From assembly GCA_017634455.1 (NCBI GenBank), contig JAGBNK010000014.1, positions 1 to 54,407 on the forward strand: DNA of 54,407 nt. The letters are read 5' to 3'. Under the pieces are notes generated by a model that did no database searches, was not told where the DNA came from, and saw nothing but the letters and a program-made list of their open reading frames with translations. Source of the stretch: Lachnospiraceae bacterium. GTDB taxonomy: Bacteria; Bacillota; Clostridia; Lachnospirales; Lachnospiraceae. A program made the translations under genes and the position numbers. Shown here piece after piece: positions 16,542-25,787 of the stretch; the first letter of the stretch is position 1, and each line of letters begins with the position of its first letter.

Positions 16542-17972
16542 ATGAAGAAAAAGATTATTGCACTTATGTGCACACTTTTAATGATAATACTTGCGACATA
16601 CAGTATTTGGACTTATAAGAAAGTGGATTCTGATTTGTATGTGTCGCTTCATATGACAGTTGAGTCAAAGGATGCGGCAGTAGTTGAAGCATTCTTTATG
16701 CAACAGGATAATGATGGCACCTTCGATGAAAAGCAAGGTTTTAATGCGAGCAGATCGGCATCGGTTGCATATGATAAGGAAGCTGTATCTAAAGCGGCAG
16801 AACTTGTTATGAAGATTCCGGCGACTACTAGAGTGCTTAGAATTGATCCCGCTGGTGAGGCTGGTAAGACAGTTGATATTTCAAATATTTATATAGAGTA
16901 CGAAGGCAATAATATTGCAAGAGATTTTTATTTAGATACGATTGCTGGTTCTAATGATGTAAAAGGCATCAAAGAGGAAAACGGAAGTATATCAGTTTTG
17001 ACAGGAGATGATACATATCTTCTATGGAATGTAGATGCAGATAAAGCTATTCAGACAGTAAGAGATGTGGATTATAAGGCGAATACAGCGAAAAAGATTG
17101 CAATCATTGTATTTGTAGATGCACTTCTACTTCTTATATACGTAAAGCGTCGACCATTTATGGAAATACCTTTGGAGGTATTGCATAACAAGAAGCTTAC
17201 ATTGCATTTAGCAAAGAATGATTTCAAGAGTAGATTCGCTGGTTCATACCTTGGTATTGTGTGGGCTTTTGTTCAGCCGATAGTTACTGTTGTTGTATAT
17301 TGGTTTGTATTTGAGAAGGCTTTGAATGCTGGAACACAGGCAACCAAGTCTGGAATTAATGCGCCTTTTGTATTGTGGTTAATCGCAGGTCTGGTGCCAT
17401 GGTTCTACTTCTCTGAGGCGATTAATATTGCAACAAATACTTTGATCGATTATAGCTATCTGGTTAAAAAGGTAGTATTTAATATTTCGATTCTGCCAGT
17501 TGTTAAGCTTATGTCGAGCTTATTTGTACATGTATTCTTTATTGCATTTATGTTCCTGATGTTTTTCATTTATGGATATGCGCCGACACCATACATGCTT
17601 CAGGTTGTTTATTATTCATTTGCTATGGTAGTGCTTTGCGTAGGATTCGTATATGCGACTAGTGCTATGATGGTATTCTTTAGAGATTTAGGTCAGATTG
17701 TAAATATACTTTTGCAGATTGGTATTTGGGCGACTCCGATTATGTGGAATATTAATGCTATGACTAATATTTCACCAGCAGTACTTGTGATTTTAAAATT
17801 AAATCCGATGTTTTATATTGTCGCAGGATACAGAGACGCATTACTTAATAATGTATGGTTCTGGGAAAAGCCTGGAATGACATTATACTTCTGGGTATTT
17901 ACAGTATTGGTATATATGTTTGGAACAACAATCTTCCGCAAATTGAAGATTCATTTCGCGGACGTATTATAG
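16542..17972 (+). CDS. wzm: ABC polysaccharide exporter permease (Wzm/TagG type) with extra extracytoplasmic domain
   Basis: A 476-residue membrane protein. The C-terminal 260 residues are a standard ABC-2 export permease: an amphipathic lead with LHLAKNDFKSRFAGSYLGIVWAFVQP, six helices, and a TPIMW segment. Ahead of it sit a signal-anchor helix (4-23), a soluble domain of about 160 residues with beta-rich character (RVLRIDPAGE, VDISNIYIEY), and another helix (about 185-201). Wzm and TagG are normally about 260 residues, so this is a fusion that places a folded domain outside the membrane at the exporter. TAGGAGC at 16526-16532 precedes ATG 16542. The ATPase gene follows 15 bases later. Confidence 0.88.
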   Translation: MKKKIIALMCTLLMIILATYSIWTYKKVDSDLYVSLHMTVESKDAAVVEAFFMQQDNDGTFDEKQGFNASRSASVAYDKEAVSKAAELVMKIPATTRVLRIDPAGEAGKTVDISNIYIEYEGNNIARDFYLDTIAGSNDVKGIKEENGSISVLTGDDTYLLWNVDADKAIQTVRDVDYKANTAKKIAIIVFVDALLLLIYVKRRPFMEIPLEVLHNKKLTLHLAKNDFKSRFAGSYLGIVWAFVQPIVTVVVYWFVFEKALNAGTQATKSGINAPFVLWLIAGLVPWFYFSEAINIATNTLIDYSYLVKKVVFNISILPVVKLMSSLFVHVFFIAFMFLMFFIYGYAPTPYMLQVVYYSFAMVVLCVGFVYATSAMMVFFRDLGQIVNILLQIGIWATPIMWNINAMTNISPAVLVILKLNPMFYIVAGYRDALLNNVWFWEKPGMTLYFWVFTVLVYMFGTTIFRKLKIHFADVL

Positions 17973-17987
17973 GATGGATAGATAATA

Positions 17988-19313
17988 ATGAGTGATTATG
18001 CGATTAAAGTAGATAATGTATCGAAATTATATAAGCTATATGACAAGCCTTCTGATAGATTTAAGGAAGCGCTTGGCTTAAGCCGTGGTAAGAAGTTGTA
18101 TAAGGAGCATTATGCTCTTCATGACTTGTCATTTGACGTGAAAAAAGGAGAATGTGTTGGAATTATTGGTACCAATGGTGCTGGTAAGTCTACAATTCTA
18201 AAAATTATTACAGGTGTATTAAATCCTACAGAAGGAAGCGTAAATATCGATGGACGTATCTCTGCTCTTCTTGAACTTGGAGCCGGATTTAATCAGGAAT
18301 ATACAGGAATAGAAAATGTATATCTAAATGGTTCTATGATTGGATTTTCTAAGGAAGAGATAGATGCCAAGATGGATGATATCTTAAGCTTTGCTGATAT
18401 TGGAGATTTCGTATATCAACCGGTTAAGACCTATTCATCTGGTATGTTTGTACGATTAGCTTTTGCTGTGGCAATTAATATTGAACCAGAGATTCTTATT
18501 GTAGATGAGGCTCTTTCTGTTGGAGATGTCTTCTTCCAGAATAAATGTTACAAGAAATTTGAAGAATTCAAAAAGCAGGGCAAGACAATCCTGTTTGTAA
18601 GTCATGATTTGGGAAGTATATCAAAGTATTGCAACAGAGCAATCTTACTTAACAAGGGACGTAAAATGGCAGAGGGCGTCCCTGCTGATATGATTGATTT
18701 GTATAAGAAACTTCTGGTAAATCAGGTGGACGATGCTGGTAACAATATATCTGCTATGTCTGCAAAAGGTATAGCTGGAGTTGGCGGAGATGCTACTTCT
18801 CTTGCTGGAGCTAGTGCTGATAATAAAGAAAAGAGATGGAAGGATTCCTTTGAAATTAATCCAAATGTAAACCCATATGGTGATGGTTCTGCCGAAATCA
18901 TTGACTTTGCTGTTATTGATGAGAAGGGCAATTTGACTACTTCTCTTGAGAAGGGTAAGAAATTCACTATTAAGTCCAAGGTGAAATTTAACAAGGATTT
19001 GGAAGACCCTATATTTACATATACATTTAAAAATATCCAGGGTACAGCTATCACTGGAACGAATACTATGTATGAGGATGTTTCCACTGGCGGCGTCAAA
19101 GAGGGTGATGTATATGTGGCCACATTTGAGCAGGTTATGAATCTCCAGGGCGGTGAGTACTTACTCTCTATTAGTTGTACAGGTTATACAGATGGTGAAT
19201 TCACTGCTTACAACAGATTGTATGACTTATTAAATATTACAGTTATATCTGATAAGAATACAGTGGGATATTACGACATGTTCTCAGATGCCAAGATTGA
19301 GAAATGTAATTAA
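17988..19313 (+). CDS. wzt: ABC polysaccharide exporter ATPase (Wzt type) with C-terminal glycan-binding domain
   Basis: A 441-residue ABC ATPase: Walker A GTNGAGKST (61-69), signature YSSGM (149-153, the variant usual in Wzt/TagH/RgpD), Walker B ILIVDEALS (D173, E174), and switch H206. After a flexible Ala/Gly-rich linker (about 240-280) comes a beta-sandwich of about 150 residues (GDGSAEIIDFAVIDEKG, then LEKGKKFTIKSKVKF, then GEYLLSISCTGYTDG), the layout of Wzt C-terminal domains. In E. coli O9a and Klebsiella O12 this domain reads the modified non-reducing end of the glycan before export. Its presence here predicts recognition of a specific chain end. Its ribosome binding site overlaps the wzm stop. 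Confidence 0.92.
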   Translation: MSDYAIKVDNVSKLYKLYDKPSDRFKEALGLSRGKKLYKEHYALHDLSFDVKKGECVGIIGTNGAGKSTILKIITGVLNPTEGSVNIDGRISALLELGAGFNQEYTGIENVYLNGSMIGFSKEEIDAKMDDILSFADIGDFVYQPVKTYSSGMFVRLAFAVAINIEPEILIVDEALSVGDVFFQNKCYKKFEEFKKQGKTILFVSHDLGSISKYCNRAILLNKGRKMAEGVPADMIDLYKKLLVNQVDDAGNNISAMSAKGIAGVGGDATSLAGASADNKEKRWKDSFEINPNVNPYGDGSAEIIDFAVIDEKGNLTTSLEKGKKFTIKSKVKFNKDLEDPIFTYTFKNIQGTAITGTNTMYEDVSTGGVKEGDVYVATFEQVMNLQGGEYLLSISCTGYTDGEFTAYNRLYDLLNITVISDKNTVGYYDMFSDAKIEKCN

Positions 19314-19332
19314 TATAGATAGAAGGATTGAT

Positions 19333-21900
19333 ATGTACAAGATTTCATTTGAATTAATTAAATTCAATTTTCATATAACTCGAAAAGATACTTTTGTAAT
19401 CACAGGAGTATATCGTGACGATGATGCGCAAGGCCAGAAATTGGTGGTTTTGATAAATGGGCAACCTGTTGAATTCGAAGAGGAAGAATTAACTGGTGCC
19501 TCGATTCGTATGCAATATATGGCACGTCACTGGAATGTATCAAAAGAATACAATTTTTATGTGCCGTTGAAAGAGACTGCGGCTGAGTCGTCTGAGGTTC
19601 GAATCTGTAGCCTGCTAGAAGGACAGGATATTGAAGAGGTTATAAAAGATGAGAAGTTATTAGCTGAGCATACAGTTAAGCTTATTCCGGCCAAGCAACT
19701 GACATCTCTTAGAGACAGAGTGCGAATTGCAATTGACTCTGTTGATACAGAAGATAGTACAACTAAAATCGTTGGATGGTGTGTCGCGCGTGAGGATGTG
19801 GATATCAGAGTTCTTGGCGATGGGCAGGAAATAGATTGTAATATTAAGCGAGTTTATAGAGCAGACGTAGCTGCAGCATTTAAGGATTTGCCGGAAGGAA
19901 GCAAGTGTGGTTTTGTAATCGAGATGCCACACAAGAAATATAAGCTACTTCAAATTGAGGCTAAGGGACAGATGCAGAGTGATACAATTAGTATCTCTCG
20001 TGGCAAGATTGCTCAGGAGTCTGATGATGCCAAGCCTTCATTGCTCGAGAAGACTATTAAATATTATAAAGAGTATGGCTTTAAATATACTATCAAAAAG
20101 ATTTTAAATAAGCTTTTCCCAATCAAGCAGAAGATGGTTCAGAACAACTACAAGGCTTTTAGAAAGCGTTATGGAGTTACTTCTGAGGAATTAAAGATAC
20201 AGAGAGAAGCCCATTTTGATTATGAGCCTACTATTTCTATCTGTATTCCTCTTTTTAGAACTAATGCTGACTTCTTAAAAGAATTATTAGTATCATTCCA
20301 AGAGCAGACCTATAGTAATTGGGAACTTTGTTTAGCTGATGGAAGTATCACAATAGGTGATAATGGTGCTAGGCTTGGTGAGAAAGAAATACTTAGAGAT
20401 ATCGTTGCAGACTTTTCTAAGGATGATAAGAGAATTAAATACAAGCTTCTAGATGAGAATTTAGGTATTGCTGGAAATACTAATGCGGCGATTGATATGG
20501 CAACTGGTGATTTTATAGCACTTTGTGATCATGATGACTTGGTTGCGCCAAATGCCTTGTATGAATTTGTCAAAGCTATCAACGAGCATCCTCAGGCTGA
20601 TGTGATTTATTCAGACGAGGACAAGATTGATAAGAATTCCAAGAATTATTTTGAACCACATTTTAAGCCTGATTTCAATTTGGATTTGCTTTGCTCGATT
20701 AATTATATCTGCCACATGCTTTGCTTCCGCAAGTCATTGGTAGAAGAAATCGGTGGATTTAATTCGGTTTATGATGGAGCTCAGGATCACGATATTATCT
20801 TTAGACTCTGTGAAGCTGCTAGAGAGATATATCATATCCCGATGGTTTTATATCATTGGAGAGTTCATAGTCAATCAACTGCTCAAAATATCGGAAACAA
20901 AGGCTATGCTATAACAGGTGGTTGTAAGGCCATAGAGGCGCATTACGAGCGAGTTGGAATCCCTGCGACAGTTGAATATGAGACTTTGCGAGGTATATAC
21001 CGTACGCATTATCATTGGGACAAGACTCCTCTGGTATCAGTATTGATCCCTAATAAGGATCATATCGATGATTTGAGCAAGTGTATCGATTCGATTTTAG
21101 CTAAGTCCACATATAGAAATCTTGAATTTATTATTATAGAAAATAATAGTACAGAGGATGAGACTTTTGAATATTACAATCAGTTAGATGATGATTACGT
21201 GACAAGGATGTCTGGGCAGCAATTTGCTGATAGTCTCTATAGACCGCGGATTAAGGTCGTATATTACGAGGGTGGATTTAATTATTCTAGAATCAATAAC
21301 TTCGGAGCAGAGCATGCTTCTGGAGATTATTTATTCTTATTAAATAATGATACTGAGATAATCGAACCAGATTCTATCAAGGAGATGGTCGATGTATGTA
21401 TGCGAGATGATGTCGGAATAGTTGGCGCTAAGCTTTATTATCCGGATGATTCTATTCAGCATGCTGGTGTGGTGATTGGATTTGGTGGAATCGCAGGGCA
21501 TGCATTTATTGGACTTGATAGAAATGAAGATGGGTACTTCTGCAGACCATGGGAACTTCAGGATATGTCAGCTGTTACAGCCGCATGTCTGATGACAAGA
21601 CGTGAGGCATGGGATGAAGTTGGAGGATTGGATGAATCCTTTGAGGTGGCATTTAATGATATAGATTATTGTATGAAGGTTTTACATAATGCCAAGAAGT
21701 TAGTGGTTTATAATCCGTATTCAGTGTTTTACCATTATGAGTCTAAATCTCGTGGAGCTGAGGATAATCCAGAGAAAATTAAGAGATTCCACGGAGAGAT
21801 AGAGAAGTTTGTAAACAAGTGGAGCGAGCAGATGGAAGCGGGAGATCCGTATTATAATCCTAATCTGTCATTAGATTCTGCTCAGTTTGAATTGAAGTAA
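19333..21900 (+). CDS. glycosyltransferase with two GT2 domains and an N-terminal beta domain
   Basis: An 855-residue enzyme. About 1-230 are two beta-sandwich-like modules (the second with VGWCVARED and YRADVAAAF), of a kind often found ahead of surface-glycan transferases. The first GT2 domain starts about 285 (PTISICIPLF; DHDD metal site; later YHWRVHSQST). The second starts about 562 (PLVSVLIPNKDHIDD; LLNNDTEI; ITYPE-like FNDIDYCMK near the end). Paired GT2 domains suggest a polymerising or two-linkage enzyme, as in rhamnan-type synthases. AGAAGGA before 19333 fixes the start. The longer frame from 19288 overlaps the Wzt gene and lacks a binding site. Confidence 0.85.
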   Translation: MYKISFELIKFNFHITRKDTFVITGVYRDDDAQGQKLVVLINGQPVEFEEEELTGASIRMQYMARHWNVSKEYNFYVPLKETAAESSEVRICSLLEGQDIEEVIKDEKLLAEHTVKLIPAKQLTSLRDRVRIAIDSVDTEDSTTKIVGWCVAREDVDIRVLGDGQEIDCNIKRVYRADVAAAFKDLPEGSKCGFVIEMPHKKYKLLQIEAKGQMQSDTISISRGKIAQESDDAKPSLLEKTIKYYKEYGFKYTIKKILNKLFPIKQKMVQNNYKAFRKRYGVTSEELKIQREAHFDYEPTISICIPLFRTNADFLKELLVSFQEQTYSNWELCLADGSITIGDNGARLGEKEILRDIVADFSKDDKRIKYKLLDENLGIAGNTNAAIDMATGDFIALCDHDDLVAPNALYEFVKAINEHPQADVIYSDEDKIDKNSKNYFEPHFKPDFNLDLLCSINYICHMLCFRKSLVEEIGGFNSVYDGAQDHDIIFRLCEAAREIYHIPMVLYHWRVHSQSTAQNIGNKGYAITGGCKAIEAHYERVGIPATVEYETLRGIYRTHYHWDKTPLVSVLIPNKDHIDDLSKCIDSILAKSTYRNLEFIIIENNSTEDETFEYYNQLDDDYVTRMSGQQFADSLYRPRIKVVYYEGGFNYSRINNFGAEHASGDYLFLLNNDTEIIEPDSIKEMVDVCMRDDVGIVGAKLYYPDDSIQHAGVVIGFGGIAGHAFIGLDRNEDGYFCRPWELQDMSAVTAACLMTRREAWDEVGGLDESFEVAFNDIDYCMKVLHNAKKLVVYNPYSVFYHYESKSRGAEDNPEKIKRFHGEIEKFVNKWSEQMEAGDPYYNPNLSLDSAQFELK

Positions 21901-21926
21901 TAATACTTCTAGCGGGGGAAGTTATT

Positions 21927-23906
21927 ATGAGACGAATGAGAAAAAGAATAGTAAGCTGTGCTGTAGTTATATTCATGCTGATAAGCATGCTTGCAGTGCA
22001 GACAGAAGGACAAAGCGTAACAATTGATAATACTTATACGCAGGTAAGTAATCAGCTTGATTCGAGCGATGGTCAAGGCTATTTCGATAATATGTCTGAT
22101 GCTGAAAAGCGCGCATTTGAAGATACGATGGAGGCCAAGCTCTATGGTGCGAGAGTTACTGTAGTAGATGACGACGCGCCTGAAGCTAGAGTTCAGAGAA
22201 GGTATAATGCTAGCGTAAGTACTAATTATGCTTCTTCATATTGGAACCAGTTTGCATCGAGATATTATTACAACAATATGAATTCATACCAGAAGGCCCT
22301 CTATGATGCCCTCTATGCTAAGTGTATGAATTTGCTTGATGGTACAGGAAATGTAAGTGGCTATGTTGGTGCTGTTACATTCTCGGGAATGGACGCTGAT
22401 GTAGCTGTTGAGGTTGGATTTATATTTTGTTGTTCTAATCCGCAGTTTTATTTTCTGAATGATAATTTTTCTATTAGTAATAATACATTGAATTTGGGTG
22501 TATATAGTGCTTTTAATAGTGGCTCTTCTAGAGCTGAACATACTAATATTTTCAAAAATCAATTATCTGGAGTTATTAGTACATTGACTAGAACCTCATC
22601 TTCTGATGAAGCGGTTGCTCTTGCTAGTGAGCAGGTGGCCTACAATAATATTTGTGATACAGTTGATTATAATACTGGAGCTTCTTATAATCAGTCATCA
22701 TATAGTGCGATAGTGAATAAGCAAAGTGTATGTGCCGGATATTCTGAGGCATTTGAACTTTATTGTACATATGCAGGCATCGATTGTATTGTAGTTACTA
22801 GTGATGGTCATGAATGGAATCAGGTTAAGCTAGGGGATTATTGGTATGTGGTAGATGCTACATTTGGCGATACAGGTAGAGATAAGCCGGCCTATTTCAA
22901 TGTAAATGAAGCTGCAATAAATGATGGAGAACATGTGGTTGAGTCTTTCTGGGCTAGATATAATAGACCATCCTGTCAATACAATTATGGAAGCGCACCA
23001 GCATTAGCTATATATAATGGGATAAACTATGCTGCAGTTTATGATTACAATTATTATGTGACTTATAATCGAGATGTATATAATGCGTTTGGCAGTAATA
23101 AGCAGGCGGTATTAGCGCATTTTGTAAATTATGGAATGAATGAGGGACGTCAGGCCAAGGCTACATTTAATGTAAAGTCATATAAGAATAGATATCTGGA
23201 TTTAAGACAGGCTTATGGAAATAATATAAAAGCCTATTATCTTCATTATATAAATTATGGCCAAAAAGAAGGCCGTGTCGCGACAGGATATGAAAATACA
23301 ATTGTAAATCCTACTACGATTTATCGTGGAGTAAATTATTCTGCTGTATACGATTATAATTATTACATTTCTCATAATATTGATGTGTATAGGACATTGG
23401 GAGATGACGAGAATACTATACTTAGACATTTTGTTGAATATGGAATGAAAGAAGGACGTCAGGCTAAAGCTACATTTAATGTGAAATCATATAAGAATAG
23501 ATATGTGGATTTGAGAAATGTATATGGAAATAATATAAGCGCATATTATATGCATTATATAAATTATGGTCAGATAGAAGGCAGAACTGCGACAGGCTAT
23601 GAAAACACATTGGTAAATCCAACAACGATTTATCGTGGGGTGAATTATGCGGCTGTATATGATTATAATTATTACATTTCTCGTAATAATGATGTGTATA
23701 GGGCTTTGGGAAATGATGAGAATGCTATACTTAGACATTTTGTTGAGTATGGAATGAGTGAAGGTCGCCAGGCTAAGGATTCATTTAATGTTCAAACCTA
23801 TAAGAATAATTACAGAGATTTACAGAATGCATATGGAAATAATACAAGAGCATATTATATGCATTATATAAATTATGGTCAGGCTGAGGGCAGAAATGCT
23901 CAATAG
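21927..23906 (+). CDS. secreted transglutaminase-like protein with C-terminal wall-type repeats
   Basis: A 659-residue exported protein. A basic signal peptide (1-29) leads to a spacer and a transglutaminase/cysteine-protease-like domain with a visible triad: C269 (SVCAGYSEAF), H295 (GHEWNQV) and D310 (WYVVDATFG). From about 368 to the end there are three repeats of about 100 residues. Each is made of two related halves carrying N-x-DVY-x-AFG, HFV-x-YGM-x-EGRQA and YKN-x-Y-x-DL, HYINYGQ-x-EGR. The same repeats end the next gene's GH25 protein. The enzyme could be a peptidase or cross-linker of wall peptides. Repeats probably anchor it to wall glycan (inference). No LPxTG signal is present. 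Confidence 0.85.
   Translation: MRRMRKRIVSCAVVIFMLISMLAVQTEGQSVTIDNTYTQVSNQLDSSDGQGYFDNMSDAEKRAFEDTMEAKLYGARVTVVDDDAPEARVQRRYNASVSTNYASSYWNQFASRYYYNNMNSYQKALYDALYAKCMNLLDGTGNVSGYVGAVTFSGMDADVAVEVGFIFCCSNPQFYFLNDNFSISNNTLNLGVYSAFNSGSSRAEHTNIFKNQLSGVISTLTRTSSSDEAVALASEQVAYNNICDTVDYNTGASYNQSSYSAIVNKQSVCAGYSEAFELYCTYAGIDCIVVTSDGHEWNQVKLGDYWYVVDATFGDTGRDKPAYFNVNEAAINDGEHVVESFWARYNRPSCQYNYGSAPALAIYNGINYAAVYDYNYYVTYNRDVYNAFGSNKQAVLAHFVNYGMNEGRQAKATFNVKSYKNRYLDLRQAYGNNIKAYYLHYINYGQKEGRVATGYENTIVNPTTIYRGVNYSAVYDYNYYISHNIDVYRTLGDDENTILRHFVEYGMKEGRQAKATFNVKSYKNRYVDLRNVYGNNISAYYMHYINYGQIEGRTATGYENTLVNPTTIYRGVNYAAVYDYNYYISRNNDVYRALGNDENAILRHFVEYGMSEGRQAKDSFNVQTYKNNYRDLQNAYGNNTRAYYMHYINYGQAEGRNAQ
23028..23903 (+). 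repeat. coding repeats in the transglutaminase-like gene (3 units)
   Basis: Three units of roughly 305 bases repeat the block that encodes the YDYNYY ... EGR ... GYEN pattern. The units near 23340 and 23645 are close at DNA level, suggesting recent duplication. Confidence 0.75.
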
Positions 23907-23933
23907 TAAAATAATATCTAAGAAAGGAATACT

Positions 23934-25733
23934 ATGAAAACCATGAGAAAGTTAACATTGAAAAAAGTAATAGCGCACATATTGATTGCGTGTGCTGCTA
24001 TGTGTATTGTCTTTTCTGCTAATCCATCAAGAGTTGAGGCTGCTTCAGCTGATGCGCAGGATGGTATGTATGGAAAGATTGAGGATGCTGAGCATTCTCA
24101 TTCCGCAGCAGCTGATGATGCCAGCGTTGTCACAATAAGAAAATTAAGTCCAAGAAGTTCTAACTTTACATCGAGAAAGGGAATCGATGTTTCTAAGTGG
24201 CAGGGAAATATAAACTGGCAGGCTGTTAAGAATTCTGGTGTAGAATTCGCATACATCAGAGTTGGATATAGAGGCTTAGATGGCGAGTTATATGAGGATG
24301 AATATTTCAGACAGAATATGGCTGGGGCAACAGCTGCAGGTATACGTGTCGGTGCATATATTTATTCTGAAGCTGTGACAGAGTGGGAAGCTATAGCAGA
24401 AGCTAATTTTACAATTGGTAGAATATATAATTATAATGTCACAATGCCAATCGTTATTGACTATGAATATTGTGGTGGTTCTAAAGCTGATAGATGCCGA
24501 TTGAGTCATAGTGGGCAGGATATGAATGAAAGAACAGCGGTCTGTGCTGCGTTTTGTAATAGGGTTAAACAACTGGGATACACTCCATGTGTCTATGCTA
24601 ATAAGAATACATTAAATAATATTATTAATGGCGCGTGGCTTGCTAATTATTATAAAATTTGGGTTGCTCAGTATTTTTATGATCCGGCATTAGATGATGA
24701 ATACTATCATTCTTACCCATGGCGAGCAACTAATTATGATGGCGTCTATGATTTTTGGCAGTTTTCAAGTCAGGGAACATGTGTGGCTGGAATATCATCT
24801 ACATATGTGGATTTAGATTATTGGTATGATGATGGAACAATTTATGGTTCGGATTATTCAGGTGTATTTGATGCCACATATTATGCTGAGCACAATAGAG
24901 ATGTAGTTGCAGCTTTTGGAAATGATCCATCGATGTTATTACAGCATTTTATTAATCATGGACGAGCAGAGGGACGTCAGGGTAGTGCAGAATTTAATGT
25001 ATATTCATATAAGAATGCTTATCCTGATTTGAGAAGAGCTTACGGCAATGATTTGCTTGCTTATTATAATCATTACACTAAATATGGACGCGCTGAGGGC
25101 AGAATAGCAACAGGTTATGAAAATCGATTAGTTGGAGCAACTACTACATATAAGGGTGTAAACTATTCGGCTGTATATGATTATAGTTATTATGTTTCTC
25201 ATAATGGTGATGTAAAAGCGGCATTTGGATTAGATGATGCTGCTGTATTAGCCCATTTTGTAAATTATGGAATGGCAGAAGGTCGCCAGGCTAAGGATTC
25301 ATTTAATGTAAAAGCTTATAAGAATTCATATTCTGATTTACGTCAGGCATATGGTAATAATACAAAATCATACTATATGCATTATGTAAATTGGGGACAG
25401 AAAGAAGGTCGTCAGGCTACCCAGAATGTTGATAAGATTGTTAACCCAACAACAGTATATAATGGCGTAAATTATGCTGCTGTATATGACTTTAATTATT
25501 ACATTGATAATAATAGAGATGTATATAGAGCATTTGGAAATGATGAAAATGCTGTTCTTAGACATTTTGTAGAGTATGGAATGAATGAAGGCCGTCAGGC
25601 TAAAGATTCTTTTAATGTCAATACATATAAGAATAAATATGGTGACTTGCAGAGTGCATATGGAAATGATACAAAAGCATATTATATTCACTTTATTACT
25701 TATGGACAAAAAGAAGGCCGAAGCGGACAATAA
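23934..25733 (+). CDS. secreted GH25 lysozyme with the same C-terminal repeats
   Basis: A 599-residue exported muramidase. The signal peptide is about 1-36 (ending VEAAS). The GH25 domain (about 82-300) begins GIDVSKWQG with D85, has the strand PIVIDYEY with D176 and E178 as catalytic acids, and closes near DLDYWYDDG. Residues 307-599 are three two-part repeats nearly identical in design to those of the upstream transglutaminase-like protein. GH25 enzymes cut the MurNAc-GlcNAc bond, so it likely trims peptidoglycan during wall growth or while surface glycan is attached. It sits in the middle of the polysaccharide operon 28 bases after its repeat-bearing neighbour. Confidence 0.92.
   Translation: MKTMRKLTLKKVIAHILIACAAMCIVFSANPSRVEAASADAQDGMYGKIEDAEHSHSAAADDASVVTIRKLSPRSSNFTSRKGIDVSKWQGNINWQAVKNSGVEFAYIRVGYRGLDGELYEDEYFRQNMAGATAAGIRVGAYIYSEAVTEWEAIAEANFTIGRIYNYNVTMPIVIDYEYCGGSKADRCRLSHSGQDMNERTAVCAAFCNRVKQLGYTPCVYANKNTLNNIINGAWLANYYKIWVAQYFYDPALDDEYYHSYPWRATNYDGVYDFWQFSSQGTCVAGISSTYVDLDYWYDDGTIYGSDYSGVFDATYYAEHNRDVVAAFGNDPSMLLQHFINHGRAEGRQGSAEFNVYSYKNAYPDLRRAYGNDLLAYYNHYTKYGRAEGRIATGYENRLVGATTTYKGVNYSAVYDYSYYVSHNGDVKAAFGLDDAAVLAHFVNYGMAEGRQAKDSFNVKAYKNSYSDLRQAYGNNTKSYYMHYVNWGQKEGRQATQNVDKIVNPTTVYNGVNYAAVYDFNYYIDNNRDVYRAFGNDENAVLRHFVEYGMNEGRQAKDSFNVNTYKNKYGDLQSAYGNDTKAYYIHFITYGQKEGRSGQ
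24853..25730 (+). repeat. coding repeats in the GH25 gene (3 units)
   Basis: Three units of about 300 bases match in design the repeats in the preceding gene (YDYSYY/FDATYY opening, HFVNYGMAEGRQAK, YKN-x-Y, EGR-x-AT). They indicate exchange or co-duplication between the two genes. Confidence 0.75.
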
Positions 25734-25787
25734 TTATTACATATTTACTGATGTAACTAGAACTTTTATTTAGAGAGATAGATAGTA

